From contig QFOI01000213.1 in assembly GCA_003241175.1 (NCBI GenBank), positions 1-6,335 of the forward strand: DNA of 6,335 bases, written 5' to 3'. The notes under the pieces are model-generated. The model was given only the letters and a program-made list of their open reading frames with translations. It was not told where the DNA came from and did no database searches. Position numbers and translations under genes: made by a program. Source of the stretch: Pseudopedobacter saltans (GTDB taxonomy: Bacteria; Bacteroidota; Bacteroidia; Chitinophagales; Chitinophagaceae). Below, in pieces: positions 1 to 6,335 of this stretch. Every line of letters starts with the position of its first letter. Position 1 is the stretch's first letter.

Positions 1-357
1 GGAAGTTTAGCATTGATTTTTCTTTTGTGTATCATATTCACCTTTACTTCCTTATTGTTGGGATTACTCATCTCTGCAGTTACCAATACACAGGAGTTAG
101 CGGTAGTCTCGTCCTTACTAGGATTGATGTTACCTTCCATTATATTGACAGGTATGATATTTCCCCTAGAGAGTGCCCCAAAGTTTTTACAATGGATTGC
201 GGATTTGGTTCCCGCAAAATGGTTTATAGAGGCAATGCGAGATGTAATGATAAAAGGATTGGGACTACAGGCTGTACTCAAGCCTATTGGTGCAATGTTA
301 TTAATGGCAGTAGGCTTACTGTTTGCGAGTGTTAAGTTGTTTAAACAAAGATTATGA
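1..357 (+). CDS. ABC-2 type transporter permease, C-terminal part (5' end outside window)
   Basis: The reading frame is open from base 1 and ends at TGA 355-357. The visible 118 residues are the C-terminus of a longer protein, and the true start lies upstream. They contain three likely membrane segments (about residues 3-26, 33-55 and 94-111) and a short basic cytoplasmic tail (KLFKQRL). Between the second and third segments lies a loop typical of the ABC-2 permease family (YbhS/YbhR/YhhJ-like): FPLESAPKFLQ, followed by PAKWFIEAMRDVMIKG. The second permease has the same pattern at its own C-terminus (FTPISSMPHWAQ, then NPLRYFVEAMRMLFLK), so the two are paralogs. In this family such permeases form the membrane channel of exporters driven by a separate ATPase. 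The substrate cannot be told from sequence. The TTG at 13 is not a credible start because it would fall inside a membrane segment. Confidence 0.88.
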   Translation, partial: GSLALIFLLCIIFTFTSLLLGLLISAVTNTQELAVVSSLLGLMLPSIILTGMIFPLESAPKFLQWIADLVPAKWFIEAMRDVMIKGLGLQAVLKPIGAMLLMAVGLLFASVKLFKQRL

Positions 358-1454
358 GAGTTCTCCCCTTTTTACTGTACAAGGAATTTATGCAGATACT
401 CAGAAACAAAATTATGTTTTGGGTAATTCTTTTGATGCCGGCTTTTCAATTGCTGGTAATGCCCATGGCATTGAGCTTCGAACAGAAAAATATTTCACTA
501 TCCGTAGTGGATCATGATCATTCCACTCTTACGCGTGACCTAGTTCGAAAAATTACATCTAGCGGATATTTCGAATTGACGTCCTACCCAAGTACATATA
601 CACAGGCGATGAAAGGCATGGATAACCGAAAAACGGATCTTATCCTAGAGATTCCGTCCAAGTTCGAGTCAGATCTTATACGACAACAAAAACCCAAACT
701 TAGTTTGACTATAGATGCGCTCAATGGAATGAAAGGGAGTATTACTTTATCGTACTTTTCGCAGATCCTGCAAAGCTACAATGTCGACATTGCAACGCAG
801 TACGCTTCTGTCGGAGGTATTACCACAAAACCCTTTTTCTGGTACAATGATTTCATGAGTTATGAGCGATTCATGGTTCCAGGAATCTTGGTCATTTTGA
901 TAAGTATGATGGGTGGATTGCTTTCTGCCAGCAATATCGTACGCGAAAAAGAAATTGGTACGATAGAACAGATCAATGTAACTCCTGTTCCCAAACTATA
1001 CTTTATCCTTGGCAAAATGATTCCATTTTGGATTATTGGTTTGTTGATGCTTACTATAGGAATTCCTATTGCGGGTCTCGTGTATGATTTATATCCAGAT
1101 GGAAATTATTTGAATATTTACCTGTATTCTTTTCTTTTCCTATTGTCGTTTTCAGGATTTGGGATTATCATTTCCAATTATTCGGAAAGTCAACAGCAAT
1201 CCATACTTACATTGTTTTTCTTTTTCATTTTGTTCATATTGTTCAGTGGATTTTTTACACCAATATCAAGTATGCCGCATTGGGCGCAAACACTTACCTT
1301 ATTTAATCCTTTGCGCTATTTTGTTGAAGCCATGCGTATGCTATTTCTGAAAAACAGCAGCTTGGCGAATCTTCAGACCAATTTATTATGGCTTTTAGGA
1401 TTCGGGATAGTATTCAATGTTGGTGCGGTTCTGAGTTACAAAAAAACAAATTAA
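354..1454 (+). CDS. ABC-2 type transporter permease (YbhS/YhhJ-like)
   Basis: This 366-residue inner-membrane permease is full length for the ABC2_membrane_3-type family. A short basic N-terminus precedes membrane segment 1 (about 20-41). A large extracytoplasmic domain follows (about 42-173), then five more membrane segments (about 175-193, 223-243, 252-274, 283-301 and 341-361). The stretch NIVREKEIGTIEQINVTPV (194-212) matches the family's conserved cytoplasmic REKExGTxEQ...VTP element, which probably contacts the ATPase. The ATG overlaps the stop of the upstream permease (ATGA, 354-357), which supports this start and suggests translational coupling. The two permeases probably form a heterodimer, with the ATPase and any periplasmic adaptor encoded upstream. 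The substrate is unknown; relatives export drugs or other small molecules. The family call is firm and the role is inferred. Confidence 0.92.
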   Translation: MRVLPFLLYKEFMQILRNKIMFWVILLMPAFQLLVMPMALSFEQKNISLSVVDHDHSTLTRDLVRKITSSGYFELTSYPSTYTQAMKGMDNRKTDLILEIPSKFESDLIRQQKPKLSLTIDALNGMKGSITLSYFSQILQSYNVDIATQYASVGGITTKPFFWYNDFMSYERFMVPGILVILISMMGGLLSASNIVREKEIGTIEQINVTPVPKLYFILGKMIPFWIIGLLMLTIGIPIAGLVYDLYPDGNYLNIYLYSFLFLLSFSGFGIIISNYSESQQQSILTLFFFFILFILFSGFFTPISSMPHWAQTLTLFNPLRYFVEAMRMLFLKNSSLANLQTNLLWLLGFGIVFNVGAVLSYKKTN

Positions 1455-1485
1455 GTAAACAATCAAATCGTTTTTTTATTGTATA

Positions 1486-1528
1486 TTGCATAAACTACAT
1501 TTTTTGACAAGAAACATAGTTTATGCAA
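1486..1528 (+). promoter_or_regulatory. Long inverted repeat covering the ackA start codon (candidate operator or RNA hairpin)
   Basis: TTGCATAAACTA (1486-1497) is the exact reverse complement of TAGTTTATGCAA (1517-1528), giving 12 perfect pairs. The symmetry continues inward: after two mismatched positions (1498-1499 against 1515-1516), bases 1500-1505 can pair with 1509-1514 (five A-T pairs and one G-T), leaving a 3-nt loop, GAC, at 1506-1508. The right arm contains the ackA ATG (1523-1525). In RNA the hairpin would bury the start codon; in DNA the dyad could bind a dimeric regulator. No T-run follows the structure on either strand, so it is not an intrinsic terminator. The dyad is seen directly; its function is inferred. 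Confidence 0.6.
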
Positions 1529-2719
1529 ATTACCTCTAAAAAAGTACTGGTATTAAACGGTGGCTCTTCGAGTATTAAGTTCGCGGTTTACGCTGTCAAT
1601 GATCAAGAACTCTTACTAGAAATCAAAGGACAGATCGACCGTATCGGCGACTATGATTCTCATTTGAACATGAAATGGGCGGACGGGAAAAGTTTTCTAT
1701 CCGAAAAAGTCAATCGTTCCAGTTTCGCGCAATCCACTTTGAAACTATTGGAATACTTGCAAAAGTACGTCGGCATGGAAGATGTGGCCGCCATAGGGCA
1801 CCGCATCGTGTTTGGTGGTCACCACCATCTTCCAAGATTGATTGATGACGATCTGTTGCAGGAACTACGGGCATGGACCGACTATGATGAAGACCATTTG
1901 CCTGCGGCAATCAAAGTAATCGAAATATTCAAAAAACATTTTCCCAACATACCGCAAGTAGCAAGTTTTGATACATCATTTCATGCCAATCTTCCGAAAG
2001 TCGCCAAGATGTATGCACTGCCTATTTCTTATTTTGAAAATGGTATCCGCCGTTATGGTTTTCACGGTTTGTCGTACACCTATTTGCTGCGTCAACTAAA
2101 AACCATGCAACCCGAATTAGCCAACTCAGGAAAAATGATTTTTGCACATCTCGGCAATGGCGCAAGCATCGCTGCCATCAAAAATGGACAATGCATCGAT
2201 ACCAGTATGGGATTTACACCGACCGCAGGATTGGTGATGGGCACTCGTTGTGGAGATATTGATCCGGGCATATTGTTACATCTTATCCGTCAGGAAAAAA
2301 TGCCACCACGAAGAGTCCGTGGATTGCTGAATCACAAATCGGGGCTTTGGGGTTTGTCGGAAACAAGCGGAGATATGCGCACTTTGTTGGAACAAGAAAA
2401 TGAGAACGAAAAAGCCAAAGATGCCATCCATCTTTTTTGCTACAACCTGATCAAATACATTGGTAGTTACGCGGCAATTTTGGAAGGAATAAACGCAATC
2501 GTTTTTGCTGGTGGCATTGGGGAAAATTCTCCCGAAATCAGAAAGCGCATTTGCACAAAATTGTCTTATCTGGGATTGGCTTTAGACGAAGCAAAAAACA
2601 ATAGCAGCGAAACGATTATTTCTACAGAACACAGTGCCATCAAAGTATTCGTAATTAAAACAGATGAAGAAATAATTCTTGCAGAGAACGCATTGGAGTT
2701 CACTCAAGATGTATACTAG
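1523..2719 (+). CDS. ackA: Acetate kinase-family protein (acetate/propionate kinase), xfp-linked
   Basis: This 398-residue cytoplasmic kinase of the ASKHA fold is close to the usual family length of about 400. It is expected to convert acetyl-phosphate plus ADP to acetate plus ATP (EC 2.7.2.1). Visible motifs are the N-terminal phosphate-binding LNGGSSSIKF (11-20), GHRIVFGG (92-99), SFDTSFH (148-154), RRYGFHGLSY (176-185), HLGNGAS (209-215), MGTRCGDIDPG (239-249), the ATP-site AGGIGENSPEIR (329-340) and TDEE (380-383). By alignment from memory with Methanosarcina AckA, catalytic residues are kept: N12, R94, H125, D150, H181, R242 and E383. Two places are unusual: VFGG replaces VHGG, and DEDHLPA (122-128) replaces PLHNPA. 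Substrate preference could therefore differ from plain acetate. The ATG at 1523 has no Shine-Dalgarno and sits in a hairpin arm; it places MQITSKKVLVLNGG at the normal distance from the fold's first strand. xfp follows 20 nt downstream, so the kinase probably uses its product. Confidence 0.93.
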   Translation: MQITSKKVLVLNGGSSSIKFAVYAVNDQELLLEIKGQIDRIGDYDSHLNMKWADGKSFLSEKVNRSSFAQSTLKLLEYLQKYVGMEDVAAIGHRIVFGGHHHLPRLIDDDLLQELRAWTDYDEDHLPAAIKVIEIFKKHFPNIPQVASFDTSFHANLPKVAKMYALPISYFENGIRRYGFHGLSYTYLLRQLKTMQPELANSGKMIFAHLGNGASIAAIKNGQCIDTSMGFTPTAGLVMGTRCGDIDPGILLHLIRQEKMPPRRVRGLLNHKSGLWGLSETSGDMRTLLEQENENEKAKDAIHLFCYNLIKYIGSYAAILEGINAIVFAGGIGENSPEIRKRICTKLSYLGLALDEAKNNSSETIISTEHSAIKVFVIKTDEEIILAENALEFTQDVY

Positions 2720-2739
2720 AACCATAAAATCAAATAAAC

Positions 2740-5118
2740 ATGGAGAATACACTTAAATGGGACGGTTCGGATCTTACCCCCGAACTTTATCAGAAAATGG
2801 ATGCGTATTGGCGTGCAGCCAATTACATGGCAGTTGGACAGATCTATCTAAAAGATAATCCATTGCTTCGCAGACCATTGTCTAAAGATGATATTAAGAA
2901 TCTAAGATTGGGACATTGGGGTACTACTCCAGGACAAAACTTTGTTTATGTTCACTTGAATCGTGTGATCAAAAAATACGATCTCGATATGGTGTACGTG
3001 TCAGGTCCGGGACACGGTGGTCCAGCGCTTGTTGGTAACACATATTTGGAAGGCACTTACTCAGAAACCTATCCAGAAATTACACCAGACGAAAATGGTT
3101 TGAAAAAATTATTCAAAAGATTTTCTTTTCCTGGCGGTATTCCGAGCCACGTTTCTCCAGAATGTCCCGGATCTTTCCACGAAGGTGGCGAGTTGGGTTA
3201 TTCTTTGAGTCATAGTTTCGGTGCGGCTTTTGACAATCCTGATTTGATCGTTGCCTGCGTTGTAGGAGATGGAGAAGCGGAAACAGGTCCATTGGCGACA
3301 GCTTGGCATTCCAATAAATTTTTGGATCCAAAAAATGATGGCGTTGTTTTACCGATTCTTCATTTGAATGGCTACAAGATTGCAAATCCAACTGTGTTGG
3401 CGCGTATTTCTCACGAAGAGTTGGAAAATCTGTTTTTAGGTTATGGTTGGAAACCTTATTTCGTGGAAGGTCACGAACCCGCTGTTATGCACCAAAAGAT
3501 GGCGGAAACAATGGAAATCGTCTTGGCAGAAATCAGAGCAATCAAACAAAAAGCGGCGGATGGCGACACGACAAGACCTATCTGGCCAATGATTGTTTTG
3601 CGTTCACCAAAAGGTTGGACTGGACCAAAATTTGTTGATGGTGTTGCCATTGAAAATAATTTCCATTCTCACCAAGTTCCCATTGCCGATCCATTAGGCA
3701 ATCCGGAACATTTTATTTTGTTGGAAAATTGGTTGAAAAGCTACCATCCAGAAGAATTATTTGATGAAAAAGGTGCTTTGAATGCTGATTTGCAAGAGTT
3801 GGCGCCTAAGGGAGCAAGGCGCATGGGTAGCAATCCACATACCAATGGTGGCTTGTTGTTACACGATCTTATCATGCCTGATTTCAAAGAGTATGGTTTG
3901 CCTGTGGCGCATAGAGGCGAAACAGGTCCTGGGGACACACTTGTTACCGGCACTTTTGTCCGTGACGTGATTAAGGAAAATTTGGAAAAACGTAATTTCA
4001 GAATATTCGGACCTGACGAAACTTTGTCCAACAAACTCAACGCAGTATTTGAAGTTACCAACCGTCAATGGGAAGGTGACACTTTGAATACAGATGAATT
4101 TTTGGCAAAAGAAGGTCGTGTCATCGAAATGTTGAGCGAACACCAATGCGAAGGTTGGTTGGAAGGTTATTTGCTTACAGGACGACATGGTTTGTTCAAT
4201 TGCTACGAAGCATTTATTCACATCATCGATTCCATGTTTAACCAACATGCCAAATGGTTGAAAGTAACCAACGAATTGCCTTGGCGCAGAAAATTAGCAT
4301 CTTTAAATATTCTTTTGGCATCGCATGTTTGGAGACAAGACCACAATGGTTTCACCCACCAAGATCCAGGATTCATAGACCATGTTGTCAACAAAAAAGC
4401 ATCCATCGTGCGTGTGTATTTACCACCGGATGCGAACTGTTTGCTTTCTGTCATGGATCACTGCCTACGAAGTAAACATTATGTCAATGTAATGGTTGCG
4501 GGCAAACATCCTTCTCCACAATGGTTGACAATGGACGAAGCCGTATTGCATTGCACCAAAGGAATCGGCATTTGGGATTGGGCGAGTAACGACCAAGGTG
4601 TGACACCGGATTTGGTGATGGCTTGCGCAGGCGACGTGCCCACTTTGGAAACATTGGCGGCAGTTTCTATACTAAGAAAAAATTGTCCAGAATTGAAAAT
4701 CAGAGTGGTGAATGTTGTGGATTTAATGAAATTGCAACCGCACACTGAACATCCTCATGGCTTGACTGACGCAGATTTTGACACATTGTTCACAAAAGAC
4801 AAACCTGTCATTTTCGCGTTCCATGCCTATCCTTGGCTGATCCATCGTATGACGTACAAACGTGCAAATCATGGCAATATCCACGTACGTGGTTACAAAG
4901 AAGAAGGCACAATCACCACCGCATTTGATATGACTGTTTTGAATGAAATGGATCGTTTCCACTTGGTTTTGGATGCATTGGACAGATTGCCAATGCTCGG
5001 ACAAACGGCAGATTATCTCAAACAAGAAATGAAAGATAAACTCATTTTACACAAAAACTATATCGACGAAAACGGCATCGACATGCCAGAGATTAGAGAT
5101 TGGAAATGGGAATTGTAA
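2740..5118 (+). CDS. xfp: Phosphoketolase (xylulose-5-phosphate / fructose-6-phosphate), TPP-dependent
   Basis: This full-length 792-residue cytoplasmic enzyme cleaves xylulose-5-P with phosphate to acetyl-phosphate and glyceraldehyde-3-P (EC 4.1.2.9). Some members also take fructose-6-P to erythrose-4-P (EC 4.1.2.22). Sequence alone does not settle the preference. Family marks are LGHWGTTPGQNF (57-68), GPGHGGPA (89-96), IPSHVSPECPGSFHEGGELG (134-153), the thiamine-diphosphate motif beginning GDGEAETGP (176-184) and closing near N210 (HLNGYKI), FHSHQVP (308-314), LEGYLLTGRHG (474-484) and FTHQDPGF (538-545). H59, H92, H137, H311, H540 and E475 appear to match the catalytic set known from bifidobacterial enzymes (H64, H97, H142, H320, H553, E479). 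The ATG lies 20 nt after the ackA stop in an A-rich leader without Shine-Dalgarno, and MENTLKWDG precedes the conserved N-terminal domain directly. With ackA it forms an ATP-yielding phosphoketolase branch. No lesion is seen. Confidence 0.98.
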   Translation: MENTLKWDGSDLTPELYQKMDAYWRAANYMAVGQIYLKDNPLLRRPLSKDDIKNLRLGHWGTTPGQNFVYVHLNRVIKKYDLDMVYVSGPGHGGPALVGNTYLEGTYSETYPEITPDENGLKKLFKRFSFPGGIPSHVSPECPGSFHEGGELGYSLSHSFGAAFDNPDLIVACVVGDGEAETGPLATAWHSNKFLDPKNDGVVLPILHLNGYKIANPTVLARISHEELENLFLGYGWKPYFVEGHEPAVMHQKMAETMEIVLAEIRAIKQKAADGDTTRPIWPMIVLRSPKGWTGPKFVDGVAIENNFHSHQVPIADPLGNPEHFILLENWLKSYHPEELFDEKGALNADLQELAPKGARRMGSNPHTNGGLLLHDLIMPDFKEYGLPVAHRGETGPGDTLVTGTFVRDVIKENLEKRNFRIFGPDETLSNKLNAVFEVTNRQWEGDTLNTDEFLAKEGRVIEMLSEHQCEGWLEGYLLTGRHGLFNCYEAFIHIIDSMFNQHAKWLKVTNELPWRRKLASLNILLASHVWRQDHNGFTHQDPGFIDHVVNKKASIVRVYLPPDANCLLSVMDHCLRSKHYVNVMVAGKHPSPQWLTMDEAVLHCTKGIGIWDWASNDQGVTPDLVMACAGDVPTLETLAAVSILRKNCPELKIRVVNVVDLMKLQPHTEHPHGLTDADFDTLFTKDKPVIFAFHAYPWLIHRMTYKRANHGNIHVRGYKEEGTITTAFDMTVLNEMDRFHLVLDALDRLPMLGQTADYLKQEMKDKLILHKNYIDENGIDMPEIRDWKWEL

Positions 5119-5145
5119 AAATAATCATCAATAAATTACTTCATT

Positions 5146-6186
5146 ATGAAAGCATTAGTTTATCATGGCGACCACCATATCGCTTTAGAAGAAAAGCCAA
5201 AACCTACTATTTTAAAACCTACAGATGCAATAGTTAAGATTGTAAAAACAACGATATGTGGCACCGATCTTGGCATTTACAAAGGTAAAAATCCAGAGAT
5301 TGCAGATGGCCGTATTCTAGGTCATGAAGGAATCGGCATTATAGAATCTGTCGGAGAAAGCGTGACACAGTTTGCACCGGGAGACAAGGTTCTTATTTCC
5401 TGTATCACCTCTTGTGGCTCTTGCGAATATTGTAAAAAACAGTTATACTCACATTGCAAAGATGGAGGTTGGATATTAGGATATATGATCGATGGCGTCC
5501 AAGCCGATTATGTCAGAATACCACATGCCGACAATAGCCTATACAAACTCCCACCTAGTATTGATGATGAAATCGGTGTTATGTTGAGCGATGTACTGCC
5601 CACCGGTCACGAAATAGGTGTACAATATGGAAATGTACAACCAGGAGATGCTATTGCAATAGTAGGTGCCGGACCTGTAGGAATGGGTGTATTATTGACA
5701 TCACAGTTTTATTCGCCAGCAATAATTATCGTGATAGACATGGATGAAAACCGCCTAGAAATGGCTAAGCGATTGGGCGCCACTCATACCATCAATTCTG
5801 CATCAGAAGATATCGAAACGGCGATTAAGAAAATAGTAGGTGATGAGGGAGTAGATGTGGCGATTGAAGCCGTAGGAATTCCGCAAACATGGGACATCTG
5901 CCAGAAAATTGTTAAGCCGGGCGGGAACATTGCTAATGTTGGTGTACATGGCGTGAAAGTAGATTTTGAAATTCAAAAGCTTTGGATTAAAAACCTAACT
6001 ATCACTACTGGTTTGGTTAATACCAATACAACTCCCATGTTAATAAAAGCGGTATCAAGTAACAAGTTACCCCTCGAAAAGCTAATTACGCATAGATTCA
6101 AATTAAGTGAGATTGAACATGCGTATCAAGTATTCCTGAATGGTGCAACGGAAAAGGCAATGAAAATTATCATCAGTGCAGATTAA
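5146..6186 (+). CDS. Zinc-dependent medium-chain alcohol dehydrogenase
   Basis: This 346-residue enzyme of the zinc-containing MDR superfamily has normal length. The N-terminal catalytic domain carries the likely catalytic-zinc ligands C38 (TTICGTD), H60 with E61 (GHEGIGIIESVG, 59-70), and possibly D149. Four cysteines, C90, C93, C96 and C104, form the usual structural-zinc site. The Rossmann domain has VGAGPVGMG (173-181) and an acidic residue after the second strand (D198 in VIDMDENR), which favours NAD(H) over NADP(H). The family oxidises alcohols or polyols, or reduces aldehydes and ketones. Substrate is not readable here; threonine- or sorbitol-dehydrogenase-like activity remains possible. 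The ATG is 27 nt after the xfp stop without a Shine-Dalgarno, and MKALVYHGDH is a typical family start. Its place behind ackA-xfp and before a terminator suggests co-transcription and a redox role beside acetyl-phosphate metabolism, which is inference. Its leucine codons differ from those of xfp. Confidence 0.94.
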   Translation: MKALVYHGDHHIALEEKPKPTILKPTDAIVKIVKTTICGTDLGIYKGKNPEIADGRILGHEGIGIIESVGESVTQFAPGDKVLISCITSCGSCEYCKKQLYSHCKDGGWILGYMIDGVQADYVRIPHADNSLYKLPPSIDDEIGVMLSDVLPTGHEIGVQYGNVQPGDAIAIVGAGPVGMGVLLTSQFYSPAIIIVIDMDENRLEMAKRLGATHTINSASEDIETAIKKIVGDEGVDVAIEAVGIPQTWDICQKIVKPGGNIANVGVHGVKVDFEIQKLWIKNLTITTGLVNTNTTPMLIKAVSSNKLPLEKLITHRFKLSEIEHAYQVFLNGATEKAMKIIISAD

Positions 6187-6243
6187 TCCAAGTACATGAT
6201 ATTATAAACTATTCAACGATTTTACAGTTGGTTTTGGTAAGTC

Positions 6244-6270
6244 GGGAGATGTTTCTACATCTCTCTTTTT
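6244..6270 (+). terminator. Rho-independent terminator closing the ackA-xfp-adh cluster
   Basis: GGGAGATGT (6244-6252) pairs with ACATCTCTC (6257-6265) in a 9-bp stem with one G-T wobble and a TTCT tetraloop (6253-6256). Five T residues follow directly (6266-6270). It lies 57 nt after the dehydrogenase stop codon, as expected for the end of the operon. The T-run continues into AAAAA (6271-6275). On the opposite strand the stem has no T-run directly after it, so the terminator probably works only on + transcripts. Confidence 0.85.
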
Positions 6271-6305
6271 AAAAACAAATTGAGTATGTTTTGTGAAATG
6301 TATAC

Positions 6306-6335
6306 GGTTATATATATATATATATATATATAACC
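6306..6335. repeat. (TA)12 microsatellite inside a perfect 30-bp palindrome, at the window edge
   Basis: Twelve TA dinucleotides (6309-6332) are flanked by GGT on the left and ACC on the right, so the whole of 6306-6335 is its own reverse complement. It could extrude as a cruciform or fold in RNA into a long A-U hairpin with a G-C clamp. The unit count may vary by replication slippage. The last base of the window is the last base of the visible palindrome, so it may extend further. It lies 35 nt beyond the T-run of the operon terminator, in non-coding DNA. What follows it is not visible. Confidence 0.85.

Noticed and set aside
13..15. TTG as start of the first permease
   Set aside because: The frame is open to base 1 and the TTG would begin inside a membrane segment of a protein that is normally much longer; it is a truncated gene, not a short one.
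1440..1477. AAAAAAAC (1440-1447) and GTTTTTTT (1470-1477) as a terminator after the permease genes
   Set aside because: The stem would be almost only A-T with a 22-nt loop, and its left arm is coding sequence; this is weak and probably base composition. Read-through from the permeases into ackA therefore cannot be excluded.
1479..1506. Bacteroidota-type promoter (TTTG / TAnnTTTG) before ackA
   Set aside because: TACATTTT (1496-1503) and TATATTG (1482-1488) resemble the -7 element, but neither has a TTTG at the expected distance upstream. A promoter is likely somewhere here but cannot be placed.
3859..4248. 129-codon open frame on the minus strand inside xfp, and other shorter antisense frames at 3741-4061, 4479-4745 and 4723-5025
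   Set aside because: They lie wholly within a strongly conserved phosphoketolase gene, show no recognisable protein features, and are shadows of its codon pattern.
6204..6211. ATAAACTA, a second copy of part of the ackA dyad half-site
   Set aside because: Only 8 bp match, with no inverted partner nearby, in A/T-rich DNA; this is compatible with chance.
6276..6300. Promoter for a rightward downstream gene (TATGTTTTG near 6284-6292)
   Set aside because: It is only a near match to the -7 element, no upstream partner is seen, and no downstream gene is visible in the window.

Overview
The window looks like ordinary chromosomal DNA from a member of the Bacteroidota, perhaps a Chitinophagaceae- or Sphingobacteria-like lineage. 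This is an inference from the protein types, the moderate-to-low GC content, and the A/T-rich leaders without Shine-Dalgarno sequences in front of all three metabolic genes. No marker gene is present to fix the taxonomy. All genes lie on the + strand and the coding density is high.

Region 1 (1-1454) is the distal end of an ABC-2 type export system. It holds the C-terminal part of one permease, cut by the window edge, and a complete second permease that overlaps it by 4 nt (ATGA). The two are paralogous and probably pair in one transporter. The ATPase and any membrane-fusion subunit would lie upstream, outside the window.

Region 2 (1455-6186) is a three-gene carbon-metabolism cluster: an acetate kinase-family protein (ackA), a full-length phosphoketolase (xfp) and a zinc-dependent medium-chain alcohol dehydrogenase. 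The gaps between them are 20 and 27 nt, so they are probably one operon. Phosphoketolase cleaves xylulose-5-P (and in some enzymes fructose-6-P) with phosphate to acetyl-phosphate. The kinase can turn acetyl-phosphate into acetate plus ATP. The dehydrogenase probably handles NAD(H)-linked alcohol/aldehyde or polyol chemistry, with its substrate unknown. The cluster ends at a clear intrinsic terminator (6244-6270).

The most notable non-coding structures are a 43-nt dyad with 12-bp perfect arms that covers the ackA start codon (1486-1528), and a perfect 30-bp palindrome built on twelve TA repeats at the right edge (6306-6335). The kinase also carries non-canonical residues around its active-site histidine. 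I see no wholly new system, mobile element, CRISPR array or RNA gene.
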